Assembly: GCA_030653545.1 (NCBI GenBank)
Contig: JAURZE010000009.1
Span: 1 to 64,000, forward strand
From: Nitrospira sp.
GTDB lineage: Bacteria; Nitrospirota; Nitrospiria; Nitrospirales; Nitrospiraceae
DNA: 64,000 bases
Direction: 5' to 3'
The notes beneath the pieces are model-generated. The model was not told the DNA's origin and did not search any database. It worked only from the letters and a program-made list of their open reading frames with translations. A program made the position numbers and the translations under genes. Each line of letters opens with the position of its first letter. Within the stretch, counting starts at the first letter, position 1. Of the stretch, positions 10,405 through 19,016 are shown piece by piece.

Positions 10405-10664
10405 CTCCCTTTATCGCAGACTGCTTCTGATCGTCTCCACACTCTATGAGAGTCGCAGCCATAGGTAGCAACTCTCTGCCTTATTCTCTGCAGACCGGAG
10501 ACGAATCATCATCTCCGCAACCTCTCCCCCGCAGCAGACACGACCAGCACTGCCGGCCGAACCGGAACATTTCCGGCAGCCTCACGCCTTGGTTCTGAGA
10601 CCGAGTGACTGACCTCGACGCTTCGTGAGGAGGGCGCAGGATGCATCTGATCCGGCGTGAGAGA

Positions 10665-10693
10665 GGCGGCGTGCGCCCAATGCGCACGCCGCC
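10665..10693 (-). terminator. strong hairpin downstream of phoX
   Basis: GGCGGCGTGCG (10665-10675) and CGCACGCCGCC (10683-10693) form a perfect 11-bp GC-rich stem with a 7-nt loop, 27 bp past the phoX stop on the minus strand. No T-run follows, so termination may be rho-assisted. The rest of 10405-10719 shows no gene. Confidence 0.6.
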
Positions 10694-10719
10694 GGGGAGA
10701 GAAGATGGAACGAAATGGT

Positions 10720-12729
10720 CTAGCTGCCGATCTTGCCGCCGTCGTCCTTGGTGATCACGATACAGGCCGAGCGGGGCCGGCCGCCGGCAGGACCGTCCGG
10801 CCAGGAGCTGAACTGCTTCGGATTCGCCGGATCCCCGGGCAAATCATCGGGCCGCTCGCCCGGATGCTGGATGCCGACGAACATCGTTCGACGATCCGGC
10901 GTCATAAAGACACCCGTGACTTCGCACTGATTCGGCCCGACCAGGAACCGCCGGGTCTCCCTGGTGTCCGGATCCGCAGCCACCATCACATTGTTGCCGA
11001 ATCCGGCATAGGCACCCGCATTGATCGTCGAGGTCGACACATCGGTCTGAATCCAGAGCAGGCCGCTGGGATCCACATAAATCCCGTCCGGCGATCCATA
11101 CTTGTCGCCGAAGATCGTGGAACCGTGAGCAGGATTCGCCGGATCGCCGCAGAGCGCGAAGATGTCCCAGCCAAACGTGGGCTCCGTCCAATCCTGGCGA
11201 TAATGCCAGCGGATGATGTGGCCGTAGTTATTGATCGCCCGAGGATTAGCCGCATCCACCGGCGGACGGGCTGAGCCCGCAGCCGCAGACCCGTCCGGAT
11301 TGTTGACCGACGGCGGAGTCGAACCCCGGCGACTATTGTTCGTCAACGTGGCAATCGCCGTTAAGGATCGAGGGAACGTGTCGATCCATTCAGGACGGTC
11401 CATCATCGTCGCGCCGGCCGCATCCGCAGCCCCGCGCGTATTGATGAGAATATCGTTCAACGACCACCCCCCGAGACGCGGATTGTCCGGAGTCAGCGGC
11501 AGCCATTCCCCGGTCCCGTCCGCATGAAACTTCGCGACATAGAGGATGCCATCATCGAGCGGGTTGATGCCTTGCCGGCGCGCCTGGCGCCAAGGCAGGT
11601 TCGACACAAAGCGATAGATGTATTCGTTTCGCTCATCGTCCCCCATATAGACCACGACACGGCCGTTCCTGGCCTCCTGCACCCACGCGCCCTCATGCTT
11701 CAAACGTCCAAGTGCGGTGCGCTTGACCGGAGTTGAGTTCGGCCGAAATGGATCGATCTCCACCACCCAGCCGAAGCGATTCGGCTCGTTCGGTTCCTCA
11801 TCTGTCCGGAACCGCTTGTCGGTGGTGTGCCAGAGATACCCGAAGCCCGCAGCGGTAATCCCGTAGCGCTTTTCGAGTGGGGTCTGCGGGCCGTTCTTCC
11901 GAAAGTACCCGTTGAAGTTTTCTTCGCAAGCGAGATACGTGCCCCATGGTGTATAGCCCATCGCACAATTGTTGAGCGTTCCCAACACGCGCTTCCCGGT
12001 CGGATCCTCGCTGGTGATCAATCGAGCATCGCCTGCCGCCGGGCCTCCGATTTCGATTGGAGTCAGGCCGGTGATGCGCCGCCCGAAGGGAGAAGGGCGG
12101 ACGACATCCCATTTGCCCCGCCGGCGCCGCCAGTCCCATGGGAAGCCGGTCCGCTTCGTCACTTCGATGATCGACACGCCGTGTGCATTCAATGACTTTT
12201 TGGTTTTCTCGGGGGTCCAGTTATTCACGCCGTCCGGGAACAAGAGTCCGTCATCGGTATATTCATTATTCTGCACGATGATCCCGCGCTGGGACCCGAC
12301 GATCGGAAAATAGACCATGCCATCGTTGTGCATACCCCACTGGCGCGCCTGTTCATCGGCTGAATTGCTTCCATCCTGCTTGAATGCGGGGCCATGGGAG
12401 ACGGGATCGCCCCAGGCAATCAACACTTCCGCCGAATACCCTTTAGGCACCACAACGGTATCCGCAGATGACACCGGCACACTTTCGAACCCGAGCACGG
12501 GCCGTCGTCGCCCACCATCCTCATCGGCTTGTCCAGCCTCTTCGGCCCCTTCGTCTGCGGAAGCAGGCACGGCCTTCAACAGCGCCTCGACGCCGCCGAG
12601 CGACACCGCCGCCACAGTCGCAATACCGCCAGTTATAAATCCCCGACGGGACAAGCGTGCGTCCAGGACATCTTGAAAATGTTCGTTGCTTGATTGATTG
12701 CTACCCCCCTCGTCATCGATGATCGACAT
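10720..12729 (-). CDS. phoX: PhoX-family alkaline phosphatase (DUF839)
   Basis: A periplasmic phosphatase that releases phosphate from organic esters; family members use Ca and Fe cofactors. The 669-residue protein starts at 12729 with ribosome site AAGGAGTG. A twin-arginine signal (LSRRGFITGG, residues about 27-36) precedes a hydrophobic stretch, as in Tat-exported PhoX. The DUF839 region follows with LACEENFNGYF, FGWVVEIDPF, LKHEGAW and the late block SPDGIYVDPSGLLWIQTD. A small gene and a repeat array of Pho-box type lie upstream on the same strand, fitting induction by phosphate starvation. A hairpin follows its end. Confidence 0.92.
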   Translation of the reverse strand: MSIIDDEGGSNQSSNEHFQDVLDARLSRRGFITGGIATVAAVSLGGVEALLKAVPASADEGAEEAGQADEDGGRRRPVLGFESVPVSSADTVVVPKGYSAEVLIAWGDPVSHGPAFKQDGSNSADEQARQWGMHNDGMVYFPIVGSQRGIIVQNNEYTDDGLLFPDGVNNWTPEKTKKSLNAHGVSIIEVTKRTGFPWDWRRRRGKWDVVRPSPFGRRITGLTPIEIGGPAAGDARLITSEDPTGKRVLGTLNNCAMGYTPWGTYLACEENFNGYFRKNGPQTPLEKRYGITAAGFGYLWHTTDKRFRTDEEPNEPNRFGWVVEIDPFRPNSTPVKRTALGRLKHEGAWVQEARNGRVVVYMGDDERNEYIYRFVSNLPWRQARRQGINPLDDGILYVAKFHADGTGEWLPLTPDNPRLGGWSLNDILINTRGAADAAGATMMDRPEWIDTFPRSLTAIATLTNNSRRGSTPPSVNNPDGSAAAGSARPPVDAANPRAINNYGHIIRWHYRQDWTEPTFGWDIFALCGDPANPAHGSTIFGDKYGSPDGIYVDPSGLLWIQTDVSTSTINAGAYAGFGNNVMVAADPDTRETRRFLVGPNQCEVTGVFMTPDRRTMFVGIQHPGERPDDLPGDPANPKQFSSWPDGPAGGRPRSACIVITKDDGGKIGS

Positions 12730-12796
12730 GAGGATCACTCCTTGTTCGTGAAGGTGAATGAGTGTGCAGAACCGACCGGGCCCCCTTGAAGCCGCC

Positions 12797-12961
12797 TTAT
12801 GCTCGAGAGACCGCCAACAACCACTTCTTGATTCGCACCACGATTGTCTCATGATGGAGTCGTCTCACTGCCCCGGACGAAGCCAGCAGCAGTGAACGCC
12901 CCATTGTGATTGTTGCTGTGGATGACTGACCGAATACTCCTCTCCCCACCGGCTGTTTCAT
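12797..12961 (-). CDS. small hypothetical protein upstream of phoX
   Basis: A 54-residue frame starting MKQPVGRGVFGQ with a strong ribosome site (GGAGGGAGTT before the ATG at 12961). It is Ser/Thr- and Arg-rich with a short hydrophobic segment in the middle (ITMGRSLLLASSGAV) and ends KKWLLAVSRA. It lies between the Pho-box-like repeats at 13121-13149 and phoX, on the same strand. I do not recognise it. It could be a leader peptide or simply part of a long leader. Confidence 0.4.
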   Translation of the reverse strand: MKQPVGRGVFGQSSTATITMGRSLLLASSGAVRRLHHETIVVRIKKWLLAVSRA

Positions 12962-13120
12962 AACTCCCTCCTCCGTCTCAGTGCACGAGCGGTTGCGGAG
13001 TTGGCATCGTTGCCTGTCGCTTGCGAGTGGACGAAGCTGCAGTCTCCGGCTCACCCTCATGCGCGGCACGATACCCGTGTATACTTTCACAGGGAGTCGT
13101 TACGAGCGGATCTGTGCCGG

Positions 13121-13149
13121 ATCAAAACCTTGTAACACGGGCGTTAAGA
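13121..13149 (-). promoter_or_regulatory. Pho-box-like repeats upstream of phoX
   Basis: Read on the minus strand, CTTAACG, TGTTACA and TTTGATC occur at an exact 11-bp period. Two 7-mers separated by 4 bp is the layout of PhoB boxes. The site is about 390 bp before the phoX start and 160 bp before the small gene; a TATACA lies between, near 13078-13083. Confidence 0.55.
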
Positions 13150-13275
13150 GATGAATGCGGAGGCCTGCGGGAGAACTTGGAACAGAACTCGCGATGACTG
13201 TTGCGGCTACCGGGGAGTCAGGATAAAGAAGCAGGGTTTCAGCAGACGTGGCACGAGGCCGCGCCAAGACACCCG

Positions 13276-14010
13276 TTAACGAGCGACAGCTCCGGCCATC
13301 TCCTTCAGCATCCGTTCCGCTTCCGGCTTGTAGGTCCGCTCCCAGGCGAAGCGATAGTGGGGATGGTCGGCGCGAATGACAGTCTCCAGTTGCCGTTTCG
13401 CGTCGTCAATGCGATCCTGCTTCTTGTAGAGCTTTGCGACGAGAATGCGAGCGTTCGTAAAATTCCCGTCGGCGGCGATCGCCCGTTCGAGATACTCCTG
13501 GGCTTTTTTCTCATCTCCCCCGAGAAACCAGGGAAGCTCCATCAGCAGTCCGCCCATCATCTGAAGCGCTTGAGCATGGTTGGGATTGAGTTCGATCGCC
13601 CGCATCGCACAGTACTTGATTTCTTTCACGACCATCGCGGCATTGGCGATCCCCCGAAGCCGCTCGGCGCTACCGAGATTAGCAGCGTGAAAGAAATGGG
13701 CGTCCGCATTGGAGTCATCCAGTTGAAACGCTTGTTCTGCGGCTTTCGCGCCGGCTTCGAAGGCTGTCCGGCGCTTTTTCTCGTCCGTCAGCAAATCATC
13801 GGCGAGATCGAAGTAAGTCGAGGCCAGTTGAACGAGCAGCCCAGGTGACGCATCGCCTTCGTTCAACCGAGCGAGCAACGATGATAAATCCCCCTCCAGC
13901 GACTGCGGATACCCGGCCGGCATTTCGTCGCGCTGAGCGAGCGCCTGCCCGGTTCCTATGAGAGTGGCGAGTACTATACAGCCAACACCGATCCATGTAG
14001 CGCGATTCAT
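13276..14010 (-). CDS. exported TPR-repeat protein
   Basis: A 244-residue protein with a signal peptide (MNRATWIGVGCIVLATLI, cleavage after ALAQ) and several tetratricopeptide-like helical pairs (for example YFDLADDLLTDEKKRRTAFE and AKAAEQAFQLDDSNADAHF). This suggests a periplasmic protein-protein interaction scaffold. Conserved residues place it near RMDN/regulator-of-microtubule-type TPR families, but no function can be named. The start at 14010 overlaps the stop of the upstream hydrolase gene by 4 bp (ATGA), so the two are translationally coupled. Confidence 0.78.
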   Translation of the reverse strand: MNRATWIGVGCIVLATLIGTGQALAQRDEMPAGYPQSLEGDLSSLLARLNEGDASPGLLVQLASTYFDLADDLLTDEKKRRTAFEAGAKAAEQAFQLDDSNADAHFFHAANLGSAERLRGIANAAMVVKEIKYCAMRAIELNPNHAQALQMMGGLLMELPWFLGGDEKKAQEYLERAIAADGNFTNARILVAKLYKKQDRIDDAKRQLETVIRADHPHYRFAWERTYKPEAERMLKEMAGAVAR

Positions 14011-14711
14011 TCTTCCTCTTTCTCGACCATGAACTCCGTAATGGCGGAAACCGCCGCTGTCGGATTCGTGTAGAGCGCGAAGTGCTGACCATCTATCATC
14101 CGAACTTGAACGGATGGTTGCACGCATGCGATCTCTTTAACATTGGAATGGGGCACGATCCCGTCGTCGCTGCCGGCGAGGCAGAGCACAGGAACTGGAC
14201 AATTCTTCAAACGCTCTCGTGCGTCCATCTGTAACAGCGACCTGATCCGGGCCGCCACCATGGACGCCTTCACGCGCTTCCAGGTTTCTGTCTTGTCCCG
14301 CCTGAGCCGGTCACTCGAACTTCGAGAGAGCCAGACCGGAAGCCGCTTACCAAATCGAAGCATCCACACCGTCGGCGTCACGGCAGCCCATCCCAGCCGC
14401 GCGTAAATCGGTCGCGGCGGGCGCACAAACGTGGACGCCAGAATCACACCCCGCACCTTGGCCGGCTCAGCCGCGGCAAGCATGAGCGCCAGCGGCCCTG
14501 AGAATGACCAGCCCAATACATAACATGTGGTCGTTTCCGCCAGGGCGCACTGAGCCAGCCTCAGCAAATCGGGATACTCATTCGCTCCGGCGGTCGGGAA
14601 CTGCACGATCATCGGCGTGATCCACCCCGGCAATGCCGCCAGCAATGGCCGAAAGAACACATCCGTACCGTCGAGACCAGGTAGAAGCACCAAGGTGATC
14701 GGATTCAACAT
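14007..14711 (-). CDS. alpha/beta-hydrolase
   Basis: A 234-residue alpha/beta-fold hydrolase with a Ser nucleophile in GWSFSG, Asp in AGSDDGIVP and His in DGQHFALYTNP, so the catalytic triad looks complete. The oxyanion region is LLPGLDGTD. Esterase, lipase or thioesterase activity is possible; the substrate is unknown. No signal peptide is seen. The start is ATG at 14711 (alternative 14732; neither has a good ribosome site). It is coupled to the TPR gene downstream. A perfect Pho-box-like pair lies 95 bp upstream, so a role in lipid turnover during phosphate limitation is a reasonable guess. Confidence 0.8.
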   Translation of the reverse strand: MLNPITLVLLPGLDGTDVFFRPLLAALPGWITPMIVQFPTAGANEYPDLLRLAQCALAETTTCYVLGWSFSGPLALMLAAAEPAKVRGVILASTFVRPPRPIYARLGWAAVTPTVWMLRFGKRLPVWLSRSSSDRLRRDKTETWKRVKASMVAARIRSLLQMDARERLKNCPVPVLCLAGSDDGIVPHSNVKEIACVQPSVQVRMIDGQHFALYTNPTAAVSAITEFMVEKEEE

Positions 14712-14805
14712 ATCGGAGGATGTCAACCTCATTGGTGATGGCCAGCCTACGCCGACAGCTGAATTCTGGGGCGATCACGGACCGAGGTCAACAGTTAGAA
14801 CCGCA

Positions 14806-14834
14806 TGTAACGCAATCTTAACGATGCGCTAAGA
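14806..14834. promoter_or_regulatory. Pho-box-like repeats between the hydrolase and metallophosphoesterase genes
   Basis: TGTAACG (14806-14812) and CTTAACG (14817-14823) are separated by CAAT, giving an 11-bp period; a weaker third unit GCTAAGA follows in phase. The first 21 bp (to 14826) recur exactly at 22269-22289. It lies in the 352-bp gap between divergent genes and could serve either. Nothing else is recognised in that gap. Confidence 0.7.
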
Positions 14835-15084
14835 CAGCGTTCTCTCGCAGTTTGGGAACCGAAGCCCGCCACACCTTGTTCTGTCACGCACAGCCTGGTG
14901 ACGTGTTTTGTCCATTCCGTACGTTGCGCGGCCATTTGTTATGAAACCGTTTCAGCCGTAATCGTTTTCACATGGACAATTCACTGAACTCCACCGGTAG
15001 TCCTAACCAAGCTGAAACAAGGCTGTTATAGCCTTCTTCTCATGATGTCCCTTCGAATATCACCATCAGCGGGAGGTGACGCGG

Positions 15085-15942
15085 GTGCATAAACCACTTG
15101 GAGCTCGCTCTCTGTCGTACCGCACCGTCTGGATTTCCGATGTCCACTTAGGTTTTCGTGGATGCCGCGCCGATCACTTGCTGAACTTCCTCCATTCCGT
15201 CGACTGCGAGTATCTCTATCTGGTCGGCGACATCATCGACATCTGGGAAATGAGGAAGCGGATCTTCTGGCCGCAATCGCACAACAACGTCGTGCGAACG
15301 ATCCTGGGCAAGGCCAAACACGGCGTCAATGTCATCTATGTGCCCGGCAATCACGACGAACTCCTGCGGGATTTTCACGATATGACGTTCGGCAACGTGC
15401 AGATCCTGGAGGAAGCCATTCACACAAATGCCGATGGACGGCGTCTCCTGGTCACTCACGGAGACAAGTTCGACAGCGTAGTCCGGTGCTCCCGGGCGAT
15501 GGCGATGCTGGGCACCCGCCTCTACGACTGGCTGCTCAAAGCCAACTACGTGGTGCACGGCGTCCGGAGGAAACTCGACCTGCCCTACTGGTCGCTGGCG
15601 GGATTCCTCAAGCACAAAGTCAAGAACGCGGTGCAATTTATCAGCAACTTCGAAGCGGCCGTGGCCTATGAAACGGCCAGGCTCGGCGTCGACGGCGTCG
15701 TCTGCGGCCATATTCACCGGCCGGAAATCACCAAGTTGAACGACGTGATCTACTGCAACTGCGGCGATTGGGTGGAGAGCTGCAGCGCGCTCGTGGAGCA
15801 CCACGACGGCAGCCTGGAACTGTTGCGATGGGCGGACACGATGGCCAGTCTTAAACATTCCCACAAAGGAGACCGGGAACGCACCAGCTTGTTTCCAGAT
15901 GAGGAACTCGTTGTCGCGAAAGACCGAAGGTATGTGGCATAG
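15085..15942 (+). CDS. LpxH-like calcineurin-type metallophosphoesterase
   Basis: Related to UDP-2,3-diacylglucosamine diphosphatase but probably acting on another phospho-lipid or nucleotide-lipid. All metal-site motifs are present: WISDVHLG, GDIIDIW, GNHDE, THGDKFD and GHIHRP. The length (285 residues) is longer than E. coli LpxH (about 240). The start is the GTG at 15085, 8 bp after GGGAGG; an upstream GTG at 15076 overlaps that ribosome site. It is first in an operon with the aminotransferase-Mpo1 fusion (39-bp gap) and the PEMT-like gene. The operon follows a Pho-box-like site, which points to lipid remodelling. Confidence 0.85.
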   Translation: MHKPLGARSLSYRTVWISDVHLGFRGCRADHLLNFLHSVDCEYLYLVGDIIDIWEMRKRIFWPQSHNNVVRTILGKAKHGVNVIYVPGNHDELLRDFHDMTFGNVQILEEAIHTNADGRRLLVTHGDKFDSVVRCSRAMAMLGTRLYDWLLKANYVVHGVRRKLDLPYWSLAGFLKHKVKNAVQFISNFEAAVAYETARLGVDGVVCGHIHRPEITKLNDVIYCNCGDWVESCSALVEHHDGSLELLRWADTMASLKHSHKGDRERTSLFPDEELVVAKDRRYVA

Positions 15943-15981
15943 GGAAACCTGCGCGTAAACCTGGAGGAAGAGGAGGATTGT

Positions 15982-18294
15982 ATGTTCGACGAGACACTGC
16001 AACGATGGGGCGCCTGCGCGGATCTGCGCACAATCACCGCCTGCCGTCCCGGATGGGACGATGCCGGTTCCATCATCGCGCTCAGCCTCGCCGTCGGCAT
16101 CGCGATCGCTATCCTCGTGCGGGTGACCGGGGTACTGATGAACCTTCGGGCCCGTTCGTTCACGCCGCTGTTCTCCCGCTGGCTCTCTCGATGGGTCAAG
16201 ACCAACGATTATACCGGTGTAGACTTTTTCCGGGCCGACGGCGCGGATGATGCCACCGTCATCACACGCCAGCGGGCATTCGATCGCCTTGCGGCCTATT
16301 TTCAAGAGCACCATGCGCAGTCGATTGCCTGGGGCAACGCCATCCGGGACGGCCTCTCTGATCTGCGATTCACGGATGCCGGGCGCGTGCCCTTTCCCTT
16401 CGCCCGGGTCATGCGGGAGAAATTCAATCTCTGCTCAGTGGTGACCGCCTCTGCAGGACCGGAGCTGCGCGATCTTGACGGGCAGTGGTCGCTGGACGTG
16501 ACGGGCTCCTACGGGGTCAACGTCGCGGGATACGATCGCTATAAGGAATGGATGGAGAAGGGCTGTGAGCGCGTGAAAGATCTCGGTCCGGTTCTCGGAC
16601 CGCTTCACCCGATCGTTGCCGACAATATCGCGATGCTTAAATCGATCTCGAAACTGGATGAAGTGTCCTTCCATATGAGCGGCACTGAGGCAGTGATGGC
16701 CGCCATCCGGCTGGCACGCTTCAATACCCGCCGAGACAAGATTGTCTGCTTTGCCGGCGCCTATCACGGCTGGTGGGACGGTGTGCAACCAGGTCTCGGC
16801 AGCGAGCGGGAGATCAAGGACTGCATCACGTTGAAGGACGTCAACCCGGCGTCGCTTGATGCCATCCGCCGGATGAAGCGCGATATCGCGGGCGTCGTCG
16901 TCAACCCGATCCAATCGTTCCACCCCAATTCGCCGCCCCCGAGCGACGCCATCTTATTGACGAGCGACATCCGGAAAATTCAGGACGCCCATGCACCCTA
17001 CGCCAAGTGGCTCCGGCAGCTCCGCGACGTCTGCACCGCCTGCGACATCCCGCTGATCTTCGATGAAGTGTACTCGGGCTTCCGCCTGGCCCCGGGAGGC
17101 GCGCAGGAATACTTCGGCGTCCAGGCCGATCTGGTCGTCTACGGCAAGACCGTGGGCGGCGGGATGCCGGTCGGAGTCTGCTGCGGCAAGAAAGAGTTGA
17201 TGCGCCGCTTCGATCCTGACCACCCCATGCGTCTTGCCTATGTGATCGGCACGTTCTCGGCCCACCCGCCCGTGATGGGGGCGATGTACGAGTTCCTGCG
17301 CTGGGTGATCGCGCCGCAGGCCGTGCAACAGTACGACGAGGCGAACCGCCGCTGCACCGAATGGGCGGCCTCGATCAACAAGGATTTTGCGGAACGCGCG
17401 CTGCCGCTCCGTCTGGTCAACCTCGCGACGGTCTGGACCATCCTGTTCCAACAGCCGGGGCGGTACAACTGGCTGCTGCAATATTACTTGCGCGCGGAAG
17501 GCGTGACATTGAGCTGGGTCGGCACAGGCCGTTGCTTGAGCAACATGGCGTTTACCCAGGACCACTACGACGAGCTGCAGGCCGCCTTGATCGCGGCGGC
17601 TTCACGGATGAAGGTCGACGGCTGGTGGCTGGAAGGGCTCGATCAACCCGAACGGAGGAAGGCGATGAAATCTCGCTTGATATGGGAAATGCTCGGCAGC
17701 ATTGTCCAGGTTCCGAAACCACTGCGCACGTTTTACACCGAGGTCATGCGGCGCAAACACGACGATCACGTGGCGTCGCACAGCCATCCGCTGAATCAGC
17801 TGTTTCATCTCCTGAGTTCGAGCGTGTTCATCTACTGCTACGTCCTGATCTTCACAGATCTCACAACCGCCGTCACGGCCAGCCTCGCGGCGCTCTTCGT
17901 CCGCCAGTTCGGCCATGCGATCGTCGAACCGCCCTGCCACGATAAGGAAGAACTGCTCCTCGGATTCAACACGCCGAACAAGACCCTGATCGTCTCAGCC
18001 TACTGCCTGATCCCGCTGGCCAACATGCTCTCAGCCGGCAGCGTAACCTGGACGGCCTTCGTCGAGAAATGGCCGACCATCGCGCAGCAATGGTGGGGGC
18101 TCACGCTGGTGGTCGTCCTGGGCCGCGTGGCCTACCTGGCCTGGCTGCATGACTTCCGGATTTCCATGATCTGGTTCGTGAAGCTCGTGACCGATCCCTT
18201 CACGGACATCAAGGCCTATGCGCCGAAGTCTGGCAGCGACTGGCGGGCGTTCCTGCCGCCCTATTCGACCGGCGAGATGAGCCACAAGCACTGA
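15982..18294 (+). CDS. membrane-anchored class III aminotransferase fused to an Mpo1-like (DUF962) domain
   Basis: A 770-residue multidomain protein. Residues about 27-53 form a membrane segment. Residues about 110-545 form a PLP-dependent class III aminotransferase fold close to glutamate-1-semialdehyde aminomutase, with FHMSGTEAVMAA, FDEVYSGFR and the Schiff-base Lys389 in VVYGKTVGGGMPVG. Residues about 590-745 form a multi-helix membrane domain with HSHPLNQLFH and RQFGHAIVEPP, matching the His-rich signature of Mpo1/YGL010w (DUF962), a fatty-acid alpha-oxidation enzyme in yeast. A haem-pathway role is unlikely given the membrane domains. Its stop overlaps the start of a PEMT-like methyltransferase. 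I infer amination of a lipid aldehyde or ketone; the substrate is unknown. Confidence 0.82.
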   Translation: MFDETLQRWGACADLRTITACRPGWDDAGSIIALSLAVGIAIAILVRVTGVLMNLRARSFTPLFSRWLSRWVKTNDYTGVDFFRADGADDATVITRQRAFDRLAAYFQEHHAQSIAWGNAIRDGLSDLRFTDAGRVPFPFARVMREKFNLCSVVTASAGPELRDLDGQWSLDVTGSYGVNVAGYDRYKEWMEKGCERVKDLGPVLGPLHPIVADNIAMLKSISKLDEVSFHMSGTEAVMAAIRLARFNTRRDKIVCFAGAYHGWWDGVQPGLGSEREIKDCITLKDVNPASLDAIRRMKRDIAGVVVNPIQSFHPNSPPPSDAILLTSDIRKIQDAHAPYAKWLRQLRDVCTACDIPLIFDEVYSGFRLAPGGAQEYFGVQADLVVYGKTVGGGMPVGVCCGKKELMRRFDPDHPMRLAYVIGTFSAHPPVMGAMYEFLRWVIAPQAVQQYDEANRRCTEWAASINKDFAERALPLRLVNLATVWTILFQQPGRYNWLLQYYLRAEGVTLSWVGTGRCLSNMAFTQDHYDELQAALIAAASRMKVDGWWLEGLDQPERRKAMKSRLIWEMLGSIVQVPKPLRTFYTEVMRRKHDDHVASHSHPLNQLFHLLSSSVFIYCYVLIFTDLTTAVTASLAALFVRQFGHAIVEPPCHDKEELLLGFNTPNKTLIVSAYCLIPLANMLSAGSVTWTAFVEKWPTIAQQWWGLTLVVVLGRVAYLAWLHDFRISMIWFVKLVTDPFTDIKAYAPKSGSDWRAFLPPYSTGEMSHKH

Positions 18295-18830
18295 TGACGC
18301 TCTGGAGTGTGCTGATCGCGGCCGGCGCCCTGAGTCTCGAACGAGTCTGGTACGCGTGGGTCTGGCACCATCCGGACTCGTTTCGCCGGTTCTGCTCCAA
18401 ACCGCTCCTCGCCGCCTTCGGTGAACCGGTGGATGTCTTGCGAAGCTGTTTCGTCTGTTTCAAAATGCTGCAGCTCGCTGTGTTCTTCGGCTGGTGTTAT
18501 CTCCATGGTGACGGCACCGTCCTCCCGCCCGGCGATGACGGACCCTGGATCGCCGCGGGTGGAGTGCTGATCGCCATCGGCCAAGTCCTCAACTTCGGCG
18601 TGTTCATGCAACTGGGCAAGATCGGCGTCTTCTACGGAAACAGACTGGGGTATCACGTCCCCTGGTGCCGGAGCTTTCCCTTCTCCCTCATGCCCCATCC
18701 GCAATATGTCGGCGCAATCCTGTCGATCTGGGGCTTCTTCATGACGACCAGATTTCCCTATGACGATTGGTTCATCCTCCCCCTGCTACAAACGGCACAA
18801 TACGCGGCGGGAGCGTATCTCGAGCAATGA
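18294..18830 (+). CDS. PEMT/ICMT-like membrane methyltransferase
   Basis: A 178-residue integral membrane protein with about four helices and the C-terminal signature of phospholipid N-methyltransferases (FPFSLMPHPQYVGAILSIWG, then a final Glu near the end). Members transfer methyl groups from SAM to amino-lipids or carboxyls at the membrane. The ATG overlaps the stop of the aminotransferase-Mpo1 gene (TGATG), so the two are co-translated and probably act on the same lipid, plausibly methylating the amine made by the upstream enzyme. That pathway is inference. The gene is the last in the operon. Confidence 0.8.
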   Translation: MTLWSVLIAAGALSLERVWYAWVWHHPDSFRRFCSKPLLAAFGEPVDVLRSCFVCFKMLQLAVFFGWCYLHGDGTVLPPGDDGPWIAAGGVLIAIGQVLNFGVFMQLGKIGVFYGNRLGYHVPWCRSFPFSLMPHPQYVGAILSIWGFFMTTRFPYDDWFILPLLQTAQYAAGAYLEQ

Positions 18831-18860
18831 CACCGATCGGGTGAGAACCGCCTGAGATAG

Positions 18861-18899
18861 ATTTACCCATTGTTAATATCAATTTAATCTATCCGTAAT
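18861..18899 (+). promoter_or_regulatory. Pho-box-like four-repeat array upstream of pit
   Basis: ATTTAC (18861), GTTAAT (18872), TTTAAT (18883) and CGTAAT (18894) lie at an exact 11-bp period. The array is 118 bp before the phosphate transporter start, and no other gene can use it in the plus direction. This is among the clearest links between the motif and phosphate uptake. Confidence 0.7.
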
Positions 18900-19016
18900 G
18901 CTCCATACCCATACATGTGTCTCTTGTACTCCACGCTGCGCGTTGATCCGAGTTGAGGCGTTCTGCATACGAGCCGGATCATGAATCGGGCGGGCTCGTA
19001 AGAGATCAGGACCATC

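Noticed and set aside
13275-13280. GTTAAC as a Pho-box half site
   Set aside because: It covers the stop codon of the TPR gene and has no partner at 11 bp.
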